From contig JBMYND010000002.1 in the NCBI GenBank assembly GCA_049597955.1, positions 186,001-250,000 on the forward strand: a stretch of DNA of 64,000 nt, in the 5' to 3' direction. The position numbers and the translations under genes were made by a program. Below, one piece after another: positions 50,790 to 60,587 of this stretch; within the stretch, counting starts at the first letter, position 1; each line of letters opens with the position of its first letter. The notes beneath the pieces are model-generated. The model was not told the DNA's origin, did no database searches, and saw only the letters and a program-made list of their open reading frames with translations. The stretch comes from JAYPAN01 sp049597955. GTDB taxonomy: Bacteria > Pseudomonadota > Alphaproteobacteria > RS24.

Positions 50790-53700
50790 ATGGCCAGTCT
50801 GTTCGACATAGGTAAAAGCGGCGTTGAAAGCTATCGCCAGGCACTGGCTGTGACCGGCCAGAATATCGCCAATATCAATAATGACAGCTATAAACGCCGC
50901 GCTGCCGATTTGCAGGAAATCACCGCCACGCAAGGCGGCATAACCAGTATTGCCAGCCAGGCCGGGCTTGGGGTGCGGGTCGAAAATATCCGCCGTTCTT
51001 TTGACGCTTATTTGCTTGGCCGCAGCAATATAACTTCAGCCGAATATCAGCGGGTCGATAATTTGCTGACACTGATGCAGGAAGTGGAAAACACGCTGCT
51101 GCCGTCAGACGCTGATTTGGGCAGCCAAATTGGTCGGTTTTTCAGCAGTTTGCAGGATATATCAGCAGCGCCGGGGGCGATACCGCCGCGCCAGCTTGCG
51201 GTGGAAGAAGGCCGCGCTTTGGCCGACCGTTTTGTCAGCCTGTCACAGCAATTGGACGCCATTCGGCGCGGCGCGCAGACCCAAGCCAATGATGCGGCGG
51301 GCGCGGTCAATATGCTGGCGACGCAATTGGCCGAGGTGAATGGCCGTCTTTTGTCTTCCGGCCAAAGCGGCTCCGCGCCCAATTCGCTGCTTGATTTGCG
51401 CGACCGGCTGATTTCCGATATTGCCAAGCTGAGCGAAATCACGGTCGATTTTTCCGGTCGCGGCACCGCCCATGTCAAGCTTGGTTCCACCGGCGCCGGG
51501 CCGGATTTGGTCAATGCGACCAATGCCAACAGCCTGCAATTGCTCGACCGTGGCGATAATTTGCAACTATCGGTAATTTCCAACGGCACAGGCACAAGCA
51601 CCAATCAAGTGACCAAGGGCGTGGTGGCCGGGGCGATTGACGCGTTTGGCTTCACCACAGAAATCATGCGCGAGATTGATTATCTGGCGACAGTCTTGGT
51701 GCAGGAAATGAACAGCCAGCATCGCGCCGGTCTGACAATGGAAGGGCAGGCGGGCGGCGATATGTTTTCGGCCAGTGGTTTCCAACTCATGCCGGGCAAT
51801 ACCAATCGCGGCGATGTGGTCAGCGAAGTCACTGTTTCAGACCCGTCAGCCTTGCCTCGCCAACCCATTGAGCTGGTATTCCGCGAAAAGGATAATCAAT
51901 GGGTGTCGGTGACTGAAAATACCGAATTTCGCAGCCTTGGGGCGGGGCAATATGCGGGTGCCGGTTTTACCCTGTCCCTGTCCGGTGCGCCGCAAAATGG
52001 CGATAGCTTGACGCTTGACCCGGTGCGCGGCGCGGCTGCCAATATGAGCTTTTTGCTGACAAGGCCGCAAGATTTCGCCGCCACGGCGGCCCAATCGGTC
52101 ATGCAGGATGTCGCCAATGAAAGCGACGCGCAGCTCAGCCTGCGCAAAGTCACGCCGGAAGCGCCGCAAAGCCCGACAAGCATTGATGCGATTTTGCGCA
52201 ATGGCGACTCGCCGGTCTATGCCACCTCATTTTTGCGCGACGGGGTGGTGGCGGCCATTCCGGCAGGTGCGCAAAATGTTCAGCTTAGTTCGTTTCGTCA
52301 ACAAGCGACTGCCGGGTTTGATGTCAGCCTGTCACAAATCAATGAAGCGCCGAGCCTGCGGCTGGTGCTGTCCGGCACGGGCAATGATGGGACGCATGAT
52401 TTCGACCTCGCTTACGCAACCATATTTCCTTCTGCCGGTGCCGATGAGGGCTGGGAGGATATGGGCGAGATAAGCGATGCGCTCAATAGCGGGGCCATTC
52501 GCACGGCGGGCGGTAAATCGCTGGTCGATTTGGGGCTGTTTTCAAGCGGGCGCGGCTCCTCGCTCACCGTCAGCGCATCGGTCGGCGAATTTCTGGCGGC
52601 CTCGCAAATCAGCTATGGCGGCGGCAATGAGGCGGCGCGGGTGACGGCTGCTGACGCTGCTTCCGATATTCATATTTTCACCCGTGAAGGGCGCCATATT
52701 GCCGGCATGCCCCTGACCACAACTGAAATTACCGACTTCCTGACCACGGCAAATGGTTTTTCATCCCAAGCCAGCTATCGAGCCGAAACGCTGAATGGCA
52801 ATAATGGTGCTTATCGCGGCATGGGGCTGAGCGTGTCCAATGCGGCCAGCCAGCACAGAGTTGATATTGGCGGTGACGGCGCTGCGCCGGTTGCGATTGG
52901 CAGCACCGGTGCGGTGGCCGACAGCGCGACCGACAGCTATAATGTCGCCGTCAACCTCGCCAATGGGCGCAATGCCTCTTTCGCCGTGCCAGCCGGGGCG
53001 TCAGCCGGTTTTGCGGCCGGTAAAATGAACGAAGCACTGGCGCCATTGGGGATTCAGGCGCTCAGCGAAACGCGGGTCTTGCTGTCCGGATTTGCCGGTT
53101 CCGGCACATTCAGCCTTAATCTGGAAAGTGCCAATGATGAACCGGTATTGATACGCGCCGATATTACGCCGAATAATTTGAGCGGGCTTGTTGAGGCTTT
53201 TAACACCGCGACACCAAAAACCGGCGTGCGGGCCGAATTGACCGCCGGTGGTGACCGCATTGTGCTGTTGCAAGAAGACGGCCATGACATGCTGTTTTCG
53301 GTTATCACATCCGGCACGCCGGCTTTTGACGCGCAATTGCTCAGCCGCCGTGGCGATTTGCTCGGCAATGCCCTGAATTTCAATGATGGGGTCAGCACAT
53401 TTGATGCTGCGCGCTTTGGCGGCACGCTGACGCTTTTGTCGCGCGACAGCTTTTCCTATAATGACGGCAATGGTCTGGTGGACAGCGCCGCCGACCCGTT
53501 TTCCGGCGGTCTGGTGACGCTGGACAATAATATTGACGGCACAATCAAGACAGTGGGCTTTAATGTGAATGGCCAGGCCGATGGCGATATTGCCGATAAT
53601 GAGCAATTGCGCGCCAGTGCGGCTTCAGGCAGCTACAGTCTCAACCTGACCCGCACGGGCGGTCTGGCCGATATAACCGCTTCCGTTGCGACCGGCACAT

Positions 53701-55034
53701 TGCCCGAATTGACAGCCGCTTCGGTCAGCGCGGCACTGGCCAATGCGCTGCGCGGGCAAGCACCTGCTGCTTCCATGACCGGCCAAACGGCGATAGCCGA
53801 GGCCAACCGACCGGTTGAGGGCGACAGTGTGCGGGTGGCGCTGGATGGTGAAACCTATCGCCTGACTATGAGCGATGGCGAAATCATTGTTTCGGGTGGC
53901 GAAGCAGGCCGCGTGCGGGCGTTTTTCGACAGTGATGGCTATTTGCAAATCACCTCCGGCGGGACATTGAACGCGGCGCATTTTTCCGTGCCGGACAATG
54001 TAACCGTCAATGGCAATGAGGACGCGGCACAACGTTTCGGGCTTGACACCGCAACCAAGCGGTTGACCGGCACGGATATTACCGTTGCCGGCGGCGCGCG
54101 CACGCTGACACTTTCTTTCGGCGGTGTCGCGGGCCAGCTTGATATTGCCGCCGATGGCACATTGGATACCAGCCAATTGCCGGCGGGCTTGAGCGTGGCC
54201 TGGTCGGGCGTCAATGGCGGGCAGGGCAGGTTGAGCTTTACCTATGATGATGATACCGGCCCGTTAACCCTTTCGGCCAGCGCCGATGCCGATGCGCTGG
54301 GTTTCAAAACCGCAGGCGTCGGCTTGCTGGTCAAGGGCGATAAAATTGACATTATCGGTCAAGCCAATACGCCGGTGCAGATCACCGCCTCTGCCGACAG
54401 TATTGCCGAGCAACGCATCACACTGACCGATTTGCCGAATGAGGATTTGATTGTCTTGGTCAATGGCGGTGGTGCGCGCAAATTATCGGCCGCCTATGAC
54501 ATCGCCCCGCCGGTCAATATGCCGGTTGAATTGGATATATTGGTCAGTGACGCCAGCGGCTCCAAAATTGAGATTATAGACGCGGCGACCGGTCATTCGC
54601 TGGCGACCCGCCTGCTTGATGATAATGGGCAAGCGCGCTATGCGGATTTCGAGATACAGCTTGTCGGCCAAGCGGTTGAAAATGATGTGTTCCATATTCT
54701 CGACAATGATGGCGCAACCGGCGATGCGAGCAATATCAATGCGCTGATTGCCCTGCAACAAGCCAATGTGGACGGCGATTTTTCCGGCGGTTTTCAGGAT
54801 ATTTTCAACAGCACATTGACCCGGGTCGGCGCTTCGGTGCGCGCCAATGATGTGGCGCTCGAAGCAGCGGAGGCCGGACGCGATGCTGCACTTGAGGCGG
54901 AAATGTCGTTTACCGGTGTCAATCTTGATGCCGAGGCGGCAGCATTGCTTGAATATCAGCAAGCCTATCAGGCGTCAGCGCGGGTTTTGTCAACCGCCAG
55001 AGAATTATTCCAGACTTTGATGGATGTGATATAG
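50790..55034 (+). CDS. flgK: FlgK, giant hook-filament junction protein
   Basis: 1414 aa, two to three times the usual 450-650. N-terminal SLFDIGKSGVESYRQALAVTGQNIANINNDSYKRR and the following coiled region (VENTLLPSDADLGSQIGRFFSSLQDISA, LLDLRDRLISDIAKLSEITVDF) are standard HAP1. The C-terminus FTGVNLDAEAAALLEYQQAYQASARVLSTARELFQTLMDVI is canonical. The ~900 extra residues in between are beta-rich repeats with Asp/Gly/Thr, including stretches resembling flagellin hypervariable domains. The frame is continuous. Expected client of the FlgN-like chaperone. Confidence 0.94.
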   Translation: MASLFDIGKSGVESYRQALAVTGQNIANINNDSYKRRAADLQEITATQGGITSIASQAGLGVRVENIRRSFDAYLLGRSNITSAEYQRVDNLLTLMQEVENTLLPSDADLGSQIGRFFSSLQDISAAPGAIPPRQLAVEEGRALADRFVSLSQQLDAIRRGAQTQANDAAGAVNMLATQLAEVNGRLLSSGQSGSAPNSLLDLRDRLISDIAKLSEITVDFSGRGTAHVKLGSTGAGPDLVNATNANSLQLLDRGDNLQLSVISNGTGTSTNQVTKGVVAGAIDAFGFTTEIMREIDYLATVLVQEMNSQHRAGLTMEGQAGGDMFSASGFQLMPGNTNRGDVVSEVTVSDPSALPRQPIELVFREKDNQWVSVTENTEFRSLGAGQYAGAGFTLSLSGAPQNGDSLTLDPVRGAAANMSFLLTRPQDFAATAAQSVMQDVANESDAQLSLRKVTPEAPQSPTSIDAILRNGDSPVYATSFLRDGVVAAIPAGAQNVQLSSFRQQATAGFDVSLSQINEAPSLRLVLSGTGNDGTHDFDLAYATIFPSAGADEGWEDMGEISDALNSGAIRTAGGKSLVDLGLFSSGRGSSLTVSASVGEFLAASQISYGGGNEAARVTAADAASDIHIFTREGRHIAGMPLTTTEITDFLTTANGFSSQASYRAETLNGNNGAYRGMGLSVSNAASQHRVDIGGDGAAPVAIGSTGAVADSATDSYNVAVNLANGRNASFAVPAGASAGFAAGKMNEALAPLGIQALSETRVLLSGFAGSGTFSLNLESANDEPVLIRADITPNNLSGLVEAFNTATPKTGVRAELTAGGDRIVLLQEDGHDMLFSVITSGTPAFDAQLLSRRGDLLGNALNFNDGVSTFDAARFGGTLTLLSRDSFSYNDGNGLVDSAADPFSGGLVTLDNNIDGTIKTVGFNVNGQADGDIADNEQLRASAASGSYSLNLTRTGGLADITASVATGTLPELTAASVSAALANALRGQAPAASMTGQTAIAEANRPVEGDSVRVALDGETYRLTMSDGEIIVSGGEAGRVRAFFDSDGYLQITSGGTLNAAHFSVPDNVTVNGNEDAAQRFGLDTATKRLTGTDITVAGGARTLTLSFGGVAGQLDIAADGTLDTSQLPAGLSVAWSGVNGGQGRLSFTYDDDTGPLTLSASADADALGFKTAGVGLLVKGDKIDIIGQANTPVQITASADSIAEQRITLTDLPNEDLIVLVNGGGARKLSAAYDIAPPVNMPVELDILVSDASGSKIEIIDAATGHSLATRLLDDNGQARYADFEIQLVGQAVENDVFHILDNDGATGDASNINALIALQQANVDGDFSGGFQDIFNSTLTRVGASVRANDVALEAAEAGRDAALEAEMSFTGVNLDAEAAALLEYQQAYQASARVLSTARELFQTLMDVI

Positions 55035-55043
55035 GAGTGAGCC

Positions 55044-56330
55044 ATGCAGGTCAGCACCAAATTTTTCAATGACCGGCAGGTCGAGCAGTTTGCCAAAATC
55101 AACAAGGATGTGCAGACGGTTCAGGAGAAAATCGCCTCCGGCCAAAATATACTGAAAGCCTCGGATGACCCGGTTGCTGCCGTGCAATTATCCGCCGCCA
55201 AGGAGCAGCAAAATCTGCTTGGCCGCTATGAGACCAATATTGATGCTGCCAAACGCCGACTGACATTGGCCGATGGCGCGCTGCAAGAGGGCATAAATGT
55301 TTTGACCCGCATCACCGAATTGTCGGTGCAGGCGGCCAATGGTTCTTACGGGCCGGCTGACCGCCGCGCGCTGCTGGCCGAAGCCGAAGAGTTGCGTCAG
55401 GTGATGTTTGAGATAGCCAATACGCGCGACGCGCAAGGCCAAAGCCTGTTTGCCGGTTTTCGCAGCAATGACAGCGCCTTTACCATGAGCGCCGATGGTC
55501 AAATCAGCTATGCCGGTGACCGCGGCCTTTCGGCCTTGCAGATTTCGGAAAATATGACAGTCGCCACCAGCCTTGATGGCGGCACAGTGTTTGAGCGTGT
55601 GCAGACGCCGCAAGGTCAAAAGGGCCTGTTTGCCATGCTTGATGCCGCTATGGCAGCAATTGACCCGGCCAATGCGTTGAGCGTGGAAGGCTCGGCGCGG
55701 GCGACGGCGGCTCTGACTTTCAATGTGTCAAAAGACCCGCAAAATTGGGCGTTTCAGTTGCAGGGCAGCCGGGGCAGTGAGCGTATCAGCGTTTCCATTG
55801 CCGATGGCAAATATGATGATTTGGTCGATGCGATAAATCTGCAAACCGCCTCAACAGGGATTATTGCCAATTATGACTCGGCCAGTGGCCGAGTGATGCT
55901 GTCGGATGAAGAAAACGGCATGATTTTGATGAAAGATATTGAAATCGAAAATGTCGGCCTGATTAATGACACCAGCCCGCCAACAGTTGACTTTGCGACA
56001 ATTGACGGCAGTGGTGCGGAAATTGGCATTGCGCGGCGTTTGGGCGATAATGATTTGCTGATTGGCGGCCTGTCGGAAGATTTGGACGTGGCGATTGACC
56101 ATTTAAGCACCCAAAAAGCCTTTCTCGGCGCGCAAATCAATAAAGCAGACCGGCAAATGGAAGTGATTGCCAAACGGCAAATGGCTGTTTCGGAAGAAGT
56201 GGCCGATATTGGCGAGGCAGATTTGGCGGCGCTGATAACCGAATTGCAATCCATGTTGGTCAGCCGCGATGCCGCGCAGCAGGCATTTTCCAAGATTGGC
56301 CAGCAAAGCCTGTTTGATTATCTGCGTTAG
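55044..56330 (+). CDS. flgL: FlgL, hook-filament junction protein (HAP3)
   Basis: 428 aa. N-terminal flagellin-like helix with VQEKIASGQNILKASDDPVAAVQLSAAKEQQNLLGRYETN, then VLTRITELSVQAANGSYGPADRRALLAEAEELRQVMFEIANTRD and GQSLFAGFRSNDSAF, which is diagnostic for FlgL. C-terminal LITELQSMLVSRDAAQQAFSKIGQQSLFDYL. AGGAG before the ATG, 9 bases after flgK. The operon ends at the hairpin at 56355. Confidence 0.95.
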   Translation: MQVSTKFFNDRQVEQFAKINKDVQTVQEKIASGQNILKASDDPVAAVQLSAAKEQQNLLGRYETNIDAAKRRLTLADGALQEGINVLTRITELSVQAANGSYGPADRRALLAEAEELRQVMFEIANTRDAQGQSLFAGFRSNDSAFTMSADGQISYAGDRGLSALQISENMTVATSLDGGTVFERVQTPQGQKGLFAMLDAAMAAIDPANALSVEGSARATAALTFNVSKDPQNWAFQLQGSRGSERISVSIADGKYDDLVDAINLQTASTGIIANYDSASGRVMLSDEENGMILMKDIEIENVGLINDTSPPTVDFATIDGSGAEIGIARRLGDNDLLIGGLSEDLDVAIDHLSTQKAFLGAQINKADRQMEVIAKRQMAVSEEVADIGEADLAALITELQSMLVSRDAAQQAFSKIGQQSLFDYLR

Positions 56331-56354
56331 AGCGCCCCATATATGACCAGTGAA

Positions 56355-56390
56355 GCCGTCGCACCCATGCGGTGCGGCGGTTTTATTTTT
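56355..56390 (+). terminator. Rho-independent terminator after flgL
   Basis: A ten-pair stem (56356-56365 with 56371-56380, containing one G-T pair) and a 5-base loop are followed by TTTTATTTTT. Confidence 0.86.
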
Positions 56391-56439
56391 GGCAAATCAA
56401 TGGATGGTTTGGGCGCTTGGCCGCTCAAAAGGAAACCGA

Positions 56440-56483
56440 ATAAAATTGAAGCGGCGCCCAGGGGGAGGATTGGACGCCGCTTC
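56440..56483 (-). terminator. Hairpin terminator for the minus-strand flagellin
   Basis: GAAGCGGCG (56448-56456) pairs with CGCCGCTTC (56475-56483) across an 18-base loop; the minus strand continues into AATTTTATT. The long loop makes it less certain. Confidence 0.55.
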
Positions 56484-56501
56484 TGTGGTCGGTTCCGGCA
56501 A

Positions 56502-58136
56502 TTACTGTAGGAGAGACAGAACCGATTGAGCTGTCTGGTTGGCCTGCGCCAGCATGGCCTGGGCTGCCTGTTGCAGCACTTGAGCCTTGGTCAGATTGGC
56601 TGTCTCCACAGCAATATCGCTGTCTTCAATGCGGCTGCGCGCGGCTTTGGTGTTCATAATGATATTGGAGATATTATTTATCGTATATTGCATACGGTTC
56701 ATGGTGGCACCCAAATCACCCCTTTCGGCGTCGATACGTTTGAGCGCACCATCCACAATGCCCAGCATTTTCTTGGCATTATCGACGGTCAGAATGTCCA
56801 TTGAGGACATGCTGTCGAGATTGGCAGCGCCCGGTGCTGCCTGAAACAGACCACCGCCGGCTGTGCCATCGGCTGCTGTATGCACGGAGAAGATTTCCGG
56901 TGCATGGAACGTCACCTGGCCGGTAATGCGGCTGCTGTCTGCCGCATCGGCATCATGCGAGCCATCATGCAGATTGACCGCTGTGCCGGTTTCCGTGCCA
57001 TCTTCATCGACAGCAATCATCCGCAGCATGGGATTGACAGCAGTAGTGTCAGCATCCACGACAGTGGCGACATCAAAATTCTCAATCACAATGTCATAGC
57101 CGTCAACCGAGGTCAGAATCAGACTTTGTTTGTCATCGGCAATTGAGGCGGTTACACCCGTTGTGCCGCTTTTTGAGTTGATCGCATTGCGCAAATTGGT
57201 CAAATCGGAACTTGTGCCGCTACCGGCAGTGCTGCCGAATGCAATTGTCGCTGTTACGTCAGCGGCGACGCCATCCATGCCATATAAATTAAAGGACATG
57301 GTATCGGTCAGCGCATTGGTCGGCTTGACAAAGCTGACTTTGACGCGGGTTTCGGCGGTCGCCCGCACACCTGTCTGGTTTTCTTTGGCATTGACCAAAT
57401 CAGCGATTTCCTTGGCGGTATGACCGGCTTTCACGTCAATCACCGCACTGCCAACATGGCCGTAAATGGTCAAATCTTCGGCTTCAATCACGCGACTGGT
57501 GGCATTTGCCGCAGAAGTTGCACCTGCTGACGGTGTGGCGGCTGACGGGTCAGCACCAATACCATCCCCATCGGCATCGGCGGAGCCGTCATCAATAATC
57601 GCGGCCTGGCTTGTTTGCAGCGTATATTCACCCAGCGCACCGGGGCGCACATCTTCAATGGTCAAAGTGTGCGAATGGGCATCATGATGGCCGATTTGGA
57701 AATTCGTGTCCTGAAAATTACCGTTGAGCAGGCGCGTATCATTGAAATAAGTGGTTTCGGCAATCCGTTGCAATTCATTTTGCAATTGCACGACTTCGGC
57801 ATTCAAAGCCTGCCGGTCGGCGCCGTCATAAGTGCCATTGGCCGATTGAACCGACAATTCGCGGATACGTTGCAAGACTGAGCTGACCTCAATCAGCGCG
57901 CCTTCCGCGGTCTGTGCCAGTGAAATCGCATCGGCGGAATTGCGAATGGCAACTTCCAAACCTTTGATTTGCGACGTCATGTGATTAACAATCGCTGCAC
58001 CCGCAGCATCGTCTCCGCCCTTGTTAATCCGCTTGCCCGAAGCAATACGCTCCATCGCCTGATCCATGCCCTGAATATTGCGATTCAGGTGGTAAAGCGA
58101 ATTAAGCGCCCTCATATCGGTGTTGATTTTGCTCAT
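56502..58136 (-). CDS. fliC: Flagellin, copy 1
   Basis: 544 aa. D0/D1 ends conserved: N-terminal INTDMRALNSLYHLNRNIQGMDQAMERIASGKRINKGGDDAAGAAI and VLQRIRELSVQSANGTYDGADRQALNAEVVQLQNELQRIAETTYFN; C-terminal SRIEDSDIAVETANLTKAQVLQQAAQAMLAQANQTAQSVLSLLQ. The central ~270 residues are variable and Asp/Thr/Ala-rich. Longer than the 270-400 aa flagellins common in alphaproteobacteria. A perfect sigma-54 promoter lies upstream (58197-58181). Divergent from flagellin 2, to which it is similar only at the ends. Confidence 0.95.
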   Translation of the reverse strand: MSKINTDMRALNSLYHLNRNIQGMDQAMERIASGKRINKGGDDAAGAAIVNHMTSQIKGLEVAIRNSADAISLAQTAEGALIEVSSVLQRIRELSVQSANGTYDGADRQALNAEVVQLQNELQRIAETTYFNDTRLLNGNFQDTNFQIGHHDAHSHTLTIEDVRPGALGEYTLQTSQAAIIDDGSADADGDGIGADPSAATPSAGATSAANATSRVIEAEDLTIYGHVGSAVIDVKAGHTAKEIADLVNAKENQTGVRATAETRVKVSFVKPTNALTDTMSFNLYGMDGVAADVTATIAFGSTAGSGTSSDLTNLRNAINSKSGTTGVTASIADDKQSLILTSVDGYDIVIENFDVATVVDADTTAVNPMLRMIAVDEDGTETGTAVNLHDGSHDADAADSSRITGQVTFHAPEIFSVHTAADGTAGGGLFQAAPGAANLDSMSSMDILTVDNAKKMLGIVDGALKRIDAERGDLGATMNRMQYTINNISNIIMNTKAARSRIEDSDIAVETANLTKAQVLQQAAQAMLAQANQTAQSVLSLLQ

Positions 58137-58180
58137 CTGTTCCTCACACGGCTTTCAACAAACTCCTACTCGGTGGAAAA

Positions 58181-58197
58181 TTGCAATCGCCGTGCCA
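58181..58197 (-). promoter_or_regulatory. Sigma-54 promoter for flagellin 1
   Basis: Minus strand TGGCACGGCGATTGCAA, an exact match to TGGCACG-N4-TTGCA, 45 bases before the ATG. The rest of the 200-base intergenic region gives no clear promoter for the divergent flagellin. Confidence 0.9.
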
Positions 58198-58336
58198 AAC
58201 TGATGAAAAATGGCAAGAAAAGTTTTTTCTGCCCAATGAAAAAAAACTGCCGAAAAACCTAAACATTTTTCCAGCCGGTCGTTTTTGACTGTGCAGGCTT
58301 GAGAAGGCTTGTGAAGTCAAACTAGAGGAGTTTTAG

Positions 58337-60424
58337 ATGACCAGCATAAACACCAATATTGCTGCTTTGACGTCCCAAGCCAGCATGGAAAAGCATACGC
58401 GCACCATGAAGGACGCTATGGAGCAATTGTCAACCGGCTTCCGTATTAATTCGGCCGCCGATGACGCAGCGGGTTCCGCCATTGCTTCCAAAATGGAAGC
58501 CCAGATTCGCAGTCTGGATGTCGCTATCCGCAACAGCAATGACGCTGTTTCGCTGACCCAAACCGCACAAGGTGCTTTGGGTGAGATTGAAAATATTCTG
58601 CAACGCATTCGTGAACTGGCTGTTCAGGCCGGTAACAGCACGCTGAACTCGACCGACCGTTTGGCCATTCAGGCCGAGGTTGACTCACTGTCAGCAGAAA
58701 TTGACTCGATTGCCAGCAAAACCAATTTCAACAATGTGAATCTGCTTGACGGCTCACGCGGCAGTGTAAGCTTTCAAGTCGGTATTCATGCCAGTGATGT
58801 TTTGAGCCTTGCTTTGGAAAACACTGACGTGTCATCGCTTGGCATTGGCAGCTCGGCAACTGCGTCAACCATTACATCTGCACGTGCAGAAATTTTGGCT
58901 GACATTGCTGCGACTGATGTAAAAATCAATGGCGAAAACTGGGCATCTGCCGATTTTGACGCTTCTGCCTATACATATCAGGGTGCGACGCATGATGCGA
59001 CAGGCCTTGTCTCACCGGCAACTGATGGCACAGCCGGTCGTAACGCAGCGGTTATTGCTGACGCGATTAATTCAAACAGCCATGTTCATGGTGCTGTTGC
59101 TTCTGCCTATAACGTTGTTCGTGCCGATAGTGCTTCATACTCATCTAACACGGCCACCATTAACGGTGTTTCCTTGGCCGCTCAAGCCACCAAGCAAGAC
59201 TTTGTGGACGCGGTTAACAATGAAGTTGCTGGTGTAACTGCCGAGATTGATGGTAATGGCATTATCGTTCTGAGCAACAATACGGGTTACAACCTCAACT
59301 TGGCTGGCAATATCACCAGCATGGGCTTTACGGCTGATGTTTATGGCGGTTTTGTAACATTGGAAAATGCAAATGGTTCAGATGTTTCTATTGAAGCAGG
59401 CACAGATACCAATGGCTATTCCTCTGATACGGGTGAATTGACCGATGTTATTGACCTGGGTTTCAATGAAATCCGCTCTGGCGTGGTTTCCGGCTCTGCC
59501 AAAGTTTCCACTACTGCCCTTGCTGCCACTGACAATGTGCGCGTCAATGGCGTGTTGATCGGCGACTCCGATAATGGCTCGGCACAAAGTAAAGCAGCCG
59601 CAATTAACGCCCTCAGCGCCCAGCACGGTGTTGTTGCAACTGCCAAAACCGAGGTGAAAGTCACTGTTGACCTTGATGGCGCGACAATGTCCAACCATGA
59701 TGATGTGTCAATCAACGGCATCACAGTTGACTTGTCGGGTGATGTATCACTGTCCGATATTGTTGCCGGCATCAATTCTGCCGTGGGTTCGCAAACGGAC
59801 ATCAAAGCAACCGCAGATGAGGATGGTTTCCTTATTCTGACTTCGGCAAGCGGTGTGAACATTGTTGTCGATGATGACGTTGATGATGATGATGCAGGTG
59901 GTCTGTTTACGGCTGCTACAAGCCTCGATGGTTCAGCAACAACAACTGCATATGGGAGTGGTGGTTTCACCCAGACGGGCACGCTGACACTGACTTCTGC
60001 CGACGGCACCCCGGTTCAGCTTTATGATGGTCAAGCCGACACCAATAATGGTGCCGATACTGACGGTCTCGTTAAGTTGGGCCTGATGTCGCAAAGTGAA
60101 GACGTCCTTAACACCACGACAGGTCTGTCTGTCAGCACAGTGGCCGCGGCCAATGCGTCGCTCGACAAAATTGACAGTGCCATTTCGACGGTTACCAATA
60201 CGCGCTCCAATTTCGGTGCTATTGAAAACCGTCTGGATGCTGCCGTCAGCAATCTGTCAACACTGAAACTGAACACTGTGGCTTCGAAAGGCCGGATTGA
60301 AGATGCGAATTTCGCTTCGCAAACTTCGGCTCTGACCAAGGCGCAAATCATGAATCAGGCTGCGACTTCAATGCTGGCACAAGCCAATGCATCTTCGCAA
60401 AACCTGCTGGCCCTGCTCCAGTAG
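58337..60424 (+). CDS. fliC: Flagellin, copy 2
   Basis: 695 aa. MTSINTNIAALTSQASMEKHTRTMKDAMEQLSTGFRINSAADDAAGSAIASKMEAQI and ILQRIRELAVQAGNSTLNSTDRLAIQAEVDSLSAEIDSIASKTNFN at the front, KGRIEDANFASQTSALTKAQIMNQAATSMLAQANASSQNLLALLQ at the back. The ~420-residue centre is beta-rich with many Asp/Ala/Thr and no similarity I can see to flagellin 1. Strong ribosome-binding site (GAGGAG) and A/T-rich codon choices suggest high expression. Ends at a strong terminator. No -24/-12 or FliA match found in front of it. Confidence 0.95.
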   Translation: MTSINTNIAALTSQASMEKHTRTMKDAMEQLSTGFRINSAADDAAGSAIASKMEAQIRSLDVAIRNSNDAVSLTQTAQGALGEIENILQRIRELAVQAGNSTLNSTDRLAIQAEVDSLSAEIDSIASKTNFNNVNLLDGSRGSVSFQVGIHASDVLSLALENTDVSSLGIGSSATASTITSARAEILADIAATDVKINGENWASADFDASAYTYQGATHDATGLVSPATDGTAGRNAAVIADAINSNSHVHGAVASAYNVVRADSASYSSNTATINGVSLAAQATKQDFVDAVNNEVAGVTAEIDGNGIIVLSNNTGYNLNLAGNITSMGFTADVYGGFVTLENANGSDVSIEAGTDTNGYSSDTGELTDVIDLGFNEIRSGVVSGSAKVSTTALAATDNVRVNGVLIGDSDNGSAQSKAAAINALSAQHGVVATAKTEVKVTVDLDGATMSNHDDVSINGITVDLSGDVSLSDIVAGINSAVGSQTDIKATADEDGFLILTSASGVNIVVDDDVDDDDAGGLFTAATSLDGSATTTAYGSGGFTQTGTLTLTSADGTPVQLYDGQADTNNGADTDGLVKLGLMSQSEDVLNTTTGLSVSTVAAANASLDKIDSAISTVTNTRSNFGAIENRLDAAVSNLSTLKLNTVASKGRIEDANFASQTSALTKAQIMNQAATSMLAQANASSQNLLALLQ

Positions 60425-60450
60425 TAAGCTTGGATTTACATTGATTACCG

Positions 60451-60482
60451 GAGGGGGGCGGCGACGCCCCCCTCTTTCTTTA
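60451..60482 (+). terminator. Strong Rho-independent terminator after flagellin 2
   Basis: Perfect 10-base-pair stem GAGGGGGGCG/CGCCCCCCTC with GCGA loop, then TTTCTTTAT. Confidence 0.93.
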
Positions 60483-60587
60483 TGCGTAATAATTGTGACA
60501 AATTTTATTGAATTGGGCGCAAAAAACACTTAATTGATAGGGTGATTTAGGGTTGGAATTTCATTCCATTAGAGAGAAGTTGCGTCA

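Noticed and set aside
58200..58336. FliA or sigma-54 promoter for flagellin 2
   Set aside because: TAAA at 58260 is not followed at 15 bases by GCCGATAA (GCCG comes at 10), and no GG-N10-GC pair exists on the plus strand here.
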